From CAYPFY01 sp964410105 (GTDB taxonomy: Bacteria > Bacteroidota > Ignavibacteria > UBA10030 > SZUA-254), in NCBI GenBank assembly GCA_964410105.1, contig CAYPFY010000017.1, positions 1 to 64,000 of the forward strand: a DNA stretch of 64,000 bases, given 5' to 3'. The notes under the pieces were generated by a model, which saw only the letters and a list, made by a program, of their open reading frames with translations, did not search any database and had not been told where the DNA came from. A program made the translations under genes and the position numbers. Shown in pieces: positions 56,973-64,000 of the stretch. The stretch's first letter is position 1; every line of letters starts with the position of its first letter.

Positions 56973-58390
56973 AGCCTCGCGTCGCTCATCAGTCGATAGA
57001 TATCTCGGACAAGAATCTCCTGCGCATCGGCGATATCGCCGATAACGAGGGGGTCGAGGCGTATGTGGTGGGGGGGTTTCTGCGCGATACGCTGCTCGGC
57101 CAGGACCGCACCGATATCGATATCACCGTCGTCGGAGACGGGATCGAGTTCGCCCGCCTCGTCGCACGGTCGATCGGGATCGAGAATGTCGTCACCTACG
57201 AGAAGTTCGGTACGGCGATGCTCCCGATCCCCGGGGGCAAGATCGAATTTGTCTCCGCCCGCGAGGAGAGCTATACTCCCGGTTCCCGGAAACCCGCGGT
57301 GAAAAGGGCTTCTCTGGAGAGCGATCTCTCTCGCCGCGATTTTACGGTGAACACTCTCGCCTCCCCCCTGAACGCGCCACGCCGCGGCGAGCTGATCGAT
57401 CCCTTCGACGGCCAGGGAGATATCGCAAAGAAACTGCTGCGGACTCCCCTCGAGCCGGCCAAAACTTTTGAGGACGACCCGCTCCGCATGATGCGCGCCG
57501 TCAGGTTCGCTTCTCAACTGCAATTTACGATCGAACCATCGGCGCTCGCGGCGATCCGCACGATGGCCGGGCGGATAACGATTGTCTCACAGGAACGGGT
57601 GACGGACGAGTTTCTCAAAATTCTCCTGACTTCAAAGCCGTCCGTCGGCCTTCTTCTTCTCTATGAATCCGGGCTCGCCCCGCATGTTTTTCCGGAGCTG
57701 GTCGAGATGGTGGGGGTCGAACAGCGGAAGGACTATCATCACAAGGATGTTTTCCTGCATACTCTGAAGGTGGTCGACAATATCTCGGCTGAGACCAGCG
57801 ATCTGTGGCTCCGGTTTGTCGCCCTTGTGCACGATATCGCAAAGCCGAAGACAAAAGCATTCCGGGAAGGGACCGGGTGGACCTTCCACGGCCACGAGGA
57901 TCTCGGAGCCCGGATGATGAGGTCGATTTTTCAGAAGCTCCGACTCCCGATGGATAAGCTCGCCTATGTGGAGAAACTTGTAAGACTGCATCTTCGGCCA
58001 ATGGCGCTCGTGAGCGAGGAAATCACAGATTCCGCCGTCAGACGGCTCTTGTTCGAATCGGGCCCTGAAATCGACGATTTGATGGTTCTTTGCCGCGCCG
58101 ATATCACATCGCAAAACCCCCAGCGAGTTGCCCGGTATCTCAAGAATTACGATATTGTAATGGAGAAAATGAGGGAGGTGGAAGAGAAAGACCGGCTGCG
58201 GAACTGGCAACCGCCCGTGCGGGGCTTCGAAATCATGGAGGTCTGCGGCATTCCACCCAGCCCGCTTGTAGGTATCCTCAAGGATAAAATAGAGGAGGCT
58301 ATCCTCGACGGCCGCATCCCGAATGAACACGATGCCGCGCTGGCCTATCTTCTCAGCATCAAAGATGAGGTTTTGAGGGAGAAATCATGA
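56969..58390 (+). CDS. CCA tRNA nucleotidyltransferase with HD domain
   Basis: 473 residues from GTG 56969 (GTGA overlap). The nucleotidyltransferase head has VVGGFLRDTLLGQ and the two-Asp motif DIDITVVGDG; the RNA-binding neck includes EDPLRMMRAVRFASQL. An HD domain (about 250-350) has HTLKVVDNIS and LVHDIAKPKT, as in bacterial CCA-adding enzymes that also carry phosphohydrolase activity. It adds or repairs the CCA end of tRNA. It is the last gene of the HAD/oxidoreductase run. The C-terminus ends KDEVLREKS. Confidence 0.94.
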   Translation: MKPRVAHQSIDISDKNLLRIGDIADNEGVEAYVVGGFLRDTLLGQDRTDIDITVVGDGIEFARLVARSIGIENVVTYEKFGTAMLPIPGGKIEFVSAREESYTPGSRKPAVKRASLESDLSRRDFTVNTLASPLNAPRRGELIDPFDGQGDIAKKLLRTPLEPAKTFEDDPLRMMRAVRFASQLQFTIEPSALAAIRTMAGRITIVSQERVTDEFLKILLTSKPSVGLLLLYESGLAPHVFPELVEMVGVEQRKDYHHKDVFLHTLKVVDNISAETSDLWLRFVALVHDIAKPKTKAFREGTGWTFHGHEDLGARMMRSIFQKLRLPMDKLAYVEKLVRLHLRPMALVSEEITDSAVRRLLFESGPEIDDLMVLCRADITSQNPQRVARYLKNYDIVMEKMREVEEKDRLRNWQPPVRGFEIMEVCGIPPSPLVGILKDKIEEAILDGRIPNEHDAALAYLLSIKDEVLREKS

Positions 58391-58487
58391 ATATCCAGCC
58401 CGCGTAACTTTTTCCCCCGAACCCCGTTTACAGGGTAGTGTTCCGCGGGTTCTTCCATAACGCTTAATCTGATCGGAGTTTTTTACC

Positions 58488-59870
58488 ATGAAATTGATAG
58501 CCTTGATTCTCGTTTTCGGCTTCCTGCGGACCGCGTTCTCACAAGCCCCTCCGCAGTCAGCCGCGTCCCCTGCCGTCAGCCTCACGCTTGATAAATGCGT
58601 GGAGATGGCCGTTGAAAAGAACTCATCGGTCATTCAGGCCCAAAATTCTCTCGAAGCCCTGCATAGCGACGTGCAGGCCGCCGTCGGGAACCTCCTCCCG
58701 ACGCTCGAAGCTTCCGTTTCGTATTTCAACCGGCGGGACTGGTCCCCCGCTACCGCCGCGGGGACGAGGTTTATCACAGGGGTCGGAGAAATCTCGACTC
58801 CCCCCTCCGACGGCTTCTCACTCAGCGAGTCTTACAACGCAGGGTTCGACGGCCGGATCATTCTTTTTAACGGTTTTGCCAACTATGCCACGGTGAATCG
58901 CACGAAAGCCGTTGCAAGCGCGGGAGAGTATAACCTCACCCGAACCCAGCAGAATACGATCATCCAGACGAATTCCCTCTTCCTCGATGTGGTGCGCACC
59001 TATCAGCTTTTGAAGGTGTCGGACGACAATCTCAAGCGCAGCCAGCGCCAGCTCGAACGGATTACCGAATCCAACAAGGTCGGCTCCGTCGCCCTCGCCG
59101 ACGTCTACCGGCAGCGTGTCCAGGTGGGCACCGACGAACTGAGCCTTATCACCGCCCAGAGCAACCACGAGAAGGCGAAGGCGGACCTCATCGCGTACCT
59201 CGGCATCGATTATAACCAGGAATATAGATTCGATTTTACCGGGATCCCCGATAATATCGATACCATGGAGTTCGCTGCGCTGAACGCCCGCTACGCCGAC
59301 TTCAATGGAATTGTCAGCACGGCCGTCGAAAAGCGGCCCGACTACCAGGGTTCAGTCGAAAATCTCAACAGCGCCGATGCCTCGGTGACGAGCGCGAAGG
59401 CCGGTTATTTTCCGACGATAAGCGCCTCCGGGTCTTACGGGTATACGAACCAGTATTTCAGCAATCTCTCCGACAACCGGAATCTCTCGATTACGCTGAG
59501 CGTGTCTCTCCCGATATTCAACGGCTTTTCCACCCAGAACTCGATTCAGCAAGCGCAGGTGAACCGCCGCAACGCGGACGAAAAGCTGAAACAGTCCCAG
59601 AGACAGATCCGCGTCGATGTGCGGAAGGCTCTGCTCGATCTTGAAGCGTCCGAGAAAGCGGTGACTGTGACGCAGACGAGCGTGGAATCGGCCGATATGG
59701 ACCGGAAGATCGCCGAAGAAAAGTATAACCTCGGCGCAGGGACGCTGCTCGACCTCCTGATCGCGAACGCAAATTATACCACATCTCTGAGCAACAAGGT
59801 AAAGGCCGTGACGGATTATCTCCTTGCGAAAAAACAGGCTGACTATGCTCTCGGCACCATATCCAAATAA
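58488..59870 (+). CDS. TolC-family outer-membrane efflux protein
   Basis: 460 residues with a signal peptide and the two repeated OEP domains of TolC: LDKCVEMAVEKNSSVIQAQNSLE in the first half and ISITLSVSLPIFNGFSTQ-type strands plus SQRQIRVDVRKALLDLEASEKAV in the second. It forms a trimeric channel across the outer membrane and periplasm. GGAG precedes the ATG. It is the first gene of an export operon (adaptor 11 nt downstream, then ATPase and two permeases). The preceding gap has a short GAACCC / GGGTTC inverted repeat near 58416-58456 that may end the upstream run. Confidence 0.93.
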   Translation: MKLIALILVFGFLRTAFSQAPPQSAASPAVSLTLDKCVEMAVEKNSSVIQAQNSLEALHSDVQAAVGNLLPTLEASVSYFNRRDWSPATAAGTRFITGVGEISTPPSDGFSLSESYNAGFDGRIILFNGFANYATVNRTKAVASAGEYNLTRTQQNTIIQTNSLFLDVVRTYQLLKVSDDNLKRSQRQLERITESNKVGSVALADVYRQRVQVGTDELSLITAQSNHEKAKADLIAYLGIDYNQEYRFDFTGIPDNIDTMEFAALNARYADFNGIVSTAVEKRPDYQGSVENLNSADASVTSAKAGYFPTISASGSYGYTNQYFSNLSDNRNLSITLSVSLPIFNGFSTQNSIQQAQVNRRNADEKLKQSQRQIRVDVRKALLDLEASEKAVTVTQTSVESADMDRKIAEEKYNLGAGTLLDLLIANANYTTSLSNKVKAVTDYLLAKKQADYALGTISK

Positions 59871-59881
59871 GGAATTTTATT

Positions 59882-61132
59882 ATGGCGAATAAAAAATCGA
59901 AGAAGAAGGTTATCATTTTTTCCGCAAGCGGATTCCTGCTCCTTGTGGTCACCGTGCTCGTCATCATGGGGAGCAAGAAGGAGCCGGTCTTTACCGTGCA
60001 GACGGAAAAAGTTCAACGCCGCACGATAACGCAGGCGGTGACCGCCACCGGGAAGATTTATCCCGAGGTGCAGGTGGTCATCACCCCGGAGGTGAGCGGC
60101 GAGATTATCGCCCTTCCCGTTAAGGAGGGTTACAGGGTGAAAAAGGGAGATCTCCTGATGAGGATCAAGCCGGACATCTATATGGCCCTCCGGGATCAGT
60201 CCCTCTCCGGCCTGAGCTCCGCCAAGGCAAGCCTCCAGAAGAGCGAGTCGGAACATAAGCGCGCAAAAGAACTTTTTTCGAAAAATCTTATTTCGAGCGC
60301 GGAGCTCGAACAGGTGAGCACGGCGTACGAGCTCGCCCATGCGAATTTCACTCAGGCGGAAGCGGGTCTCAAACAATCGACCGAGAATCTGGCGAAAACG
60401 ACGATCTATGCTCCCATGGACGGCACGATCAACCAGCTGGCGGTGGAGCTCGGCGAACGCGTGCTCGGCACAAGCCAGTTCCAGGGGACCACGGTGATGA
60501 ACGTCGCCGATCTCTCCCGCATGGAGGCCCGGGTGGATGTCGGCGAGAATGATATCATTCTGGTTTCGATCGGCGATACGACCCGCGTCGCCGTCGATGC
60601 CCTCCCGGACCGGAAACTCACCGGCATTGTCTACGAGATCGGGAATTCCGCGAAGACCAAAGGGCTCGGAACTCAGGAGGAAGTGACGAATTTTGAGGTG
60701 AAAATCCGCGTCGTCGATAAGGATGTCGTGCTGAGGCCCGGGATGTCAATGACGGCCACGATCGAGACCGAGACGAAGAAGAACGTTTTGTCAGTCCCGA
60801 TTCAGAGCGTCACCACCCGCTCCGCGAACCGCGAGATGGGGAAAGGGTCGTCCGACGGGGGCGGCGGCGATGATAATGTTCAGGAACCGCGCCCGAAGGT
60901 GAAGAGCGAGAAGCCGAAGGAGATCGTTTTCCTCGTCGATAACGGCGTCGCGAAATCCGCCGAGGTGAAACGCGGGATTTCCGACGATACGTATATGGAA
61001 ATCGTTTCCGGCCTCCAGGAGAATAAAGAGGTGGTCTCCGGCAGCTATAAGGCGATCAGCCGGGAACTCGAGGAGGGCTCCAAGGTCAAGGTCGACAACG
61101 CGAAGCACAAACCCGGAACGCAGAAACAATAG
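59882..61132 (+). CDS. MacA-type periplasmic adaptor (RND/MFP family)
   Basis: 416 residues from ATG 59882 with AAGGAA upstream. The N-terminal membrane segment (about 8-28, VIIFSASGFLLLVVTVLVIM) is followed by a barrel-sandwich hybrid (VTATGKIYPEVQVVITPEVSG), a coiled coil (LSSAKASLQKSESEHKRAKELF and on), a second hybrid half (TIYAPMDGTINQLAVELGERV) and barrels. A glycine/serine-rich insert (KGSSDGGGGDDN) lies near residue 320. It bridges the ATPase/permease complex to TolC. Eleven nt after the channel gene. Confidence 0.93.
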   Translation: MANKKSKKKVIIFSASGFLLLVVTVLVIMGSKKEPVFTVQTEKVQRRTITQAVTATGKIYPEVQVVITPEVSGEIIALPVKEGYRVKKGDLLMRIKPDIYMALRDQSLSGLSSAKASLQKSESEHKRAKELFSKNLISSAELEQVSTAYELAHANFTQAEAGLKQSTENLAKTTIYAPMDGTINQLAVELGERVLGTSQFQGTTVMNVADLSRMEARVDVGENDIILVSIGDTTRVAVDALPDRKLTGIVYEIGNSAKTKGLGTQEEVTNFEVKIRVVDKDVVLRPGMSMTATIETETKKNVLSVPIQSVTTRSANREMGKGSSDGGGGDDNVQEPRPKVKSEKPKEIVFLVDNGVAKSAEVKRGISDDTYMEIVSGLQENKEVVSGSYKAISRELEEGSKVKVDNAKHKPGTQKQ

Positions 61133-61140
61133 GAGTTTTT

Positions 61141-61854
61141 ATGAATCTAGTCATCAACCTTCAGCAGATCACGAAGGTCTACGATATGGGAGGCGCCGAA
61201 GAGGTGCACGCGCTTCGCGGGGTTTCCGTCCAGATCCACAAGAACGAGTATGTGGCGATAATGGGCCCCTCCGGTTCCGGGAAGTCTACGCTCATGAATA
61301 TCATTGGATGCCTCGATACTCCGACGTCCGGCCTCTATGAGTTCAATGGGGTGAATGTGAGCGAGATGAACGATAACGAGCTTGCCAAAGTGCGCAATAA
61401 GGAAATCGGTTTCGTTTTCCAGACTTTTAACCTCCTTGCCCGGTCCAATGCCCTGCATAATGTGGAACTTCCCCTGATTTACGCCGGGGTCACCTCGGCC
61501 GACCGGAGACGCCTCGCCCATGAGGCTCTCACTCATGTCGGTCTCGGAGATCGGGTGAATCATAGGCCGAATGAACTGTCGGGCGGCCAGCGCCAGCGCG
61601 TGGCCGTCGCCCGTGCCCTTGTGAATAAACCCTCAATTCTTCTCGCCGATGAACCGACCGGAAACCTTGATACCAAGACAGGCGAAGAGATTATGGCCCT
61701 CTTCGGAGAGCTTCACCGTCAGGGGAATACGATTATTCTCGTCACTCACGAGGAATCCGTCGCCGAACATGCCCATAGGGTCGTGCGCGTCCGCGACGGT
61801 CACATCGAGAGCGATCTGTCCACCGAGAAGACCACGATGGTCCAACACGCCTGA
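61141..61854 (+). CDS. MacB/LolD-type ABC transporter ATPase
   Basis: 237 residues from ATG 61141 with AGGAG upstream. Walker A is GPSGSGKST, the signature is LSGGQRQRVAVARAL, and Walker B is ILLADEPTGNLD. The N-terminal VYDMGGAEEVHALRGVS is the usual LolD/MacB start. It has no fused permease, unlike E. coli MacB. It powers the two permeases that follow. Eight nt after the adaptor stop; five nt before the first permease. Confidence 0.95.
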   Translation: MNLVINLQQITKVYDMGGAEEVHALRGVSVQIHKNEYVAIMGPSGSGKSTLMNIIGCLDTPTSGLYEFNGVNVSEMNDNELAKVRNKEIGFVFQTFNLLARSNALHNVELPLIYAGVTSADRRRLAHEALTHVGLGDRVNHRPNELSGGQRQRVAVARALVNKPSILLADEPTGNLDTKTGEEIMALFGELHRQGNTIILVTHEESVAEHAHRVVRVRDGHIESDLSTEKTTMVQHA

Positions 61855-61859
61855 GCGCC

Positions 61860-63083
61860 ATGCACACTCTTTTTGAGATACGGGAAGGTCTCCTGATATC
61901 GTTCCGGGCTATCCGCGCCAATAAGATGCGCTCCGCCCTGACGACTCTCGGGATCGTGATCGGAATCGTCTCCGTGACGATGATGGCCACCGCCATCGAA
62001 GGGGTGAACCGGGCCTTTGAAAAGAGCGCCTCCGCCTTCGGCTCAAAAGTTCTCTATATACAGAAATTTCCGTGGGTCGGCGGCGATGACTGGTGGAAGT
62101 ACCGCAACCGCAAGGATCTGAAGGTGGAATACGCCGACTTCGTGGCCCGGCAGGCGACCCTCGTCGACGCCATCGCCCCCGCGGTCAGCTCCGTGAAGGA
62201 TGCCCGGTTCGGCTCGCGTTCAATGCTGAATGCCTGGGTGACCGGTACGACTCACGCGTACCAGGAAGCCTCGGGGACCACGATCGCGGATGGCAGATTT
62301 TTCTCCCCGGAGGAATCGGATGGCGGGCGCCCCGTCTGCGCCATCGGCGCCAATGTCGCCGAAACTCTCTTCCCCAATGTCAACCCGATCGACCAGACGA
62401 TCAGGGTCGGAGGCTTTCCCTACCGCGTGCTCGCCGTGTTTGAGAAACAGGGAGGGCTGTTCGGCGCCTTTACCTCCGATAACAGGATTTATGTTCCGAT
62501 TTATTCGTTTCTTACCCAGTTCGGCACTCACCGCGATGTCACCCTTAACGTCCGAATTGCCCGGGACGCGGATATCGAGGATGCCAAAGAGGAACTCCGG
62601 GGAATCATGCGAAAGGTGCGCCACCTGAACCCCGGCCAGGAGGACGATTTCAATATCAACGAGCAGGATCTTCTCACCCAGGTGTTCGGCACCATCACCG
62701 GGGTCATCGCCGGCGTGGGCTTTTTCATCACGGGGCTTTCCCTGTTCGTGGGCGGGATCGGGATTATGAACATCATGTATGTCTCCGTCACCGAACGGAC
62801 CCGCGAAATCGGAATCCGCAAGGCGATCGGCGCACGCCGCCGCACGATTTTGTTCCAGTTTCTCGTCGAGGCCGCTCTGATCTGCCTCATCGGCGGCATC
62901 ATGGGCCTCATCATCTCGTACCCCTTGAGCCTTATCGCGAATCAGGTGCTGCCGACCGCCATGCCCGTCTCCGTCGTCGGCCTCGCGCTTCTCGTCTCGC
63001 TGCTGGTGGGCGTCATTTCCGGATTCCTCCCCGCATTCCGCGCATCGAAGATGGACCCCGTCGATGCTCTCCGCTACGAGTAA
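61860..63083 (+). CDS. MacB/FtsX-type ABC transporter permease
   Basis: 407 residues. One N-terminal helix (about 20-42, ALTTLGIVIGIVSVTMMAT), a periplasmic domain and three C-terminal helices with TREIGIRKAIGARRRTILF as the coupling motif. It is the same family as the minus-strand permeases at 31283-33767. It probably pairs with the next gene's product to make a heterodimer. The next ATG begins immediately after its TAA. Confidence 0.94.
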   Translation: MHTLFEIREGLLISFRAIRANKMRSALTTLGIVIGIVSVTMMATAIEGVNRAFEKSASAFGSKVLYIQKFPWVGGDDWWKYRNRKDLKVEYADFVARQATLVDAIAPAVSSVKDARFGSRSMLNAWVTGTTHAYQEASGTTIADGRFFSPEESDGGRPVCAIGANVAETLFPNVNPIDQTIRVGGFPYRVLAVFEKQGGLFGAFTSDNRIYVPIYSFLTQFGTHRDVTLNVRIARDADIEDAKEELRGIMRKVRHLNPGQEDDFNINEQDLLTQVFGTITGVIAGVGFFITGLSLFVGGIGIMNIMYVSVTERTREIGIRKAIGARRRTILFQFLVEAALICLIGGIMGLIISYPLSLIANQVLPTAMPVSVVGLALLVSLLVGVISGFLPAFRASKMDPVDALRYE

Positions 63084-64000
63084 ATGAACAGTTCGCTCGA
63101 AACTGCCTGGCTCGGCGCGAAGGAGAGCTTTTTTATGGCCCTCGTCGCCATCCGTACCAATAAGCTTCGCTCTATCCTCACTCTGCTCGGTATCTCCGTC
63201 GGGGTCTTTTCTATCATCGGGGTCATGACCGCCATGGGGGTTCTCCTCAACAGTATAGAGAACGGGATGAGCTGGCTCGGCGCAAATACGTTTCAAATTC
63301 AAAAATATCCGATGTTCGACGCGGGCGGGCCCGACGAACAGTCGCAACTTCGCAACAGGCGCGACCTGACCTACGAACAGGGGCTCCGCCTGAAGGAACG
63401 CGCGTCCCTCGCCAGCGCCGTCGGCGTCTTCTGCTCGTCCGATCACGGGATCGTGGTCGCCACCTCCGGCGGCGTAAAGACAAATCCGAATGTCATTCTC
63501 ACCGGAAGGGATATCGAGGGGTTTACGGCCAATAACTGGTCGATCGGGGATGGAAGGCTCTTTACGCCCGAAGAACTCGCGGCCGGGAAGCATGTGATCG
63601 TCATCGGCTCCGATATCGTCAAGAAACTCTTTCCCAAGTCGAGCCCCCTCGGGCAGATTCTGCGCGTGGAAGGGCGGGAATATGAGGTGATCGGCGTGGT
63701 GGCGCCGCGGGGCCAGATGCTCGGTATGAGCGGGGATAATTTCGCGATCATCCCGATCACGACCTATTTTTCGGTGTACGGAAAGAATCAGATCGTGGCG
63801 ATCAAGGTTCAGTCCGGTACGTCCCGGAATCTTTCGGACTGCATGGAACAGGCCCGCGGGCTTCTCAGAACTATCCGCCACGTCGCCCCCGGAGATGAGG
63901 ATGATTTTTATATCTGGTCCAACGATTCGCTTATTACGCAGTTCAATGATTTCACGAAGTATTTTCAGCTGGGGGTTCTGCTTGTGAGCGCGATCGCCCT
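63084..64000 (+). CDS. second MacB/FtsX-type permease, 3' end cut by window
   Basis: The frame runs from ATG 63084, directly after the preceding TAA, without a stop to base 64000, so about 305 residues are visible. The N-terminal helix (SILTLLGISVGVFSIIGVMTA) and a periplasmic domain with MGVLLNSIENGMSWLGANTFQIQKYP match the preceding permease. The three C-terminal helices would lie beyond the window apart from the start of the first (FQLGVLLVSAIAL). It completes a TolC/MacA/ATPase/permease/permease unit. Confidence 0.92.
   Translation, partial: MNSSLETAWLGAKESFFMALVAIRTNKLRSILTLLGISVGVFSIIGVMTAMGVLLNSIENGMSWLGANTFQIQKYPMFDAGGPDEQSQLRNRRDLTYEQGLRLKERASLASAVGVFCSSDHGIVVATSGGVKTNPNVILTGRDIEGFTANNWSIGDGRLFTPEELAAGKHVIVIGSDIVKKLFPKSSPLGQILRVEGREYEVIGVVAPRGQMLGMSGDNFAIIPITTYFSVYGKNQIVAIKVQSGTSRNLSDCMEQARGLLRTIRHVAPGDEDDFYIWSNDSLITQFNDFTKYFQLGVLLVSAIA

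Noticed and set aside
62220..63881. A 553-codon open frame on the minus strand
   Set aside because: It is antisense to two convincing ABC permeases. Its composition (many Asp, His, Arg and Gly) is that of a shadow frame in G+C-rich coding DNA.

Overview
The window looks like a piece of a Bacteroidota-lineage chromosome, probably from the Ignavibacteria/Kryptonia/Chlorobi side of the phylum. Three things point there. Two secreted proteins end in the type IX secretion sorting tail that starts with NYPNPFNP. Several promoters fit the Bacteroidota pattern TTTG, a spacer of 19-20 nt, then TAnnTTTG. UvrA has the degenerate first zinc finger that I recall from this phylum. The Kdo and Lpt genes show a Gram-negative, LPS-bearing envelope. 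Species cannot be named from the sequence alone.

Bases 1 to about 22,190 are accessory-looking. Apart from one small reversed toxin-antitoxin remnant, every gene is on the plus strand. Most genes stand alone with 100-380 nt gaps, lower G+C and little functional theme. They include a cut GNAT acetyltransferase, TPR and ankyrin proteins, several exported or lipoprotein genes of unknown role, a SIMPL-domain protein, a Ser/Thr kinase receptor, a 13-repeat propeller exported by T9SS, DUF3224, DUF2461, SDR and NmrA-like oxidoreductases, a cupin, a methyltransferase, a phosphoesterase and a beta-lactamase-like serine hydrolase. In the first 10 kb most gaps hold members of two related repeat families that resemble integron attC sites. 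No integrase is visible, so my best reading is an integron cassette cluster without integrase (CALIN-like). This is an inference.

Bases 22,238 to 31,163 are core envelope genes. ispE (minus) diverges from a run of kdsA, kdsC, an unknown gene, kdsD, lptC, a long lptA-like gene and lptB. Together these make Kdo and drive LPS export. A convergent pair (a DinB/YfiT-like protein and a DUF4412 protein) and a small orphan gene follow.

Bases 31,283 to 43,177 are a long minus-strand block. Read in the direction of transcription it holds a second kinase receptor, a Rieske oxygenase, an APC permease, apaG, an ICMT-like methyltransferase, a RidA-family gene, purK, purE, and a membrane-fusion adaptor with two FtsX-type permeases but no ATPase.

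Bases 43,316 to 50,538 read plus. Carbamoyl-phosphate synthase large subunit is split into two genes, with a complete exported Spy/CpxP-like gene between the halves and an outer-membrane protein gene behind. All three junctions are ATGA overlaps. uvrA follows. Bases 50,548 to 55,181 (minus) carry a barrel-like protein, an RlmI-type methyltransferase, a double-cupin/hydrolase fusion whose nucleophile serine is alanine, and a class I aldolase. From 55,297 onward (plus) come a HAD phosphatase, a Gfo/Idh/MocA oxidoreductase and a CCA-adding enzyme in one overlapping run, then a TolC/MacA/MacB-type export operon with separate ATPase and two permeases, the last cut by the window end. No rRNA, tRNA, CRISPR array, prophage or insertion sequence was recognised.
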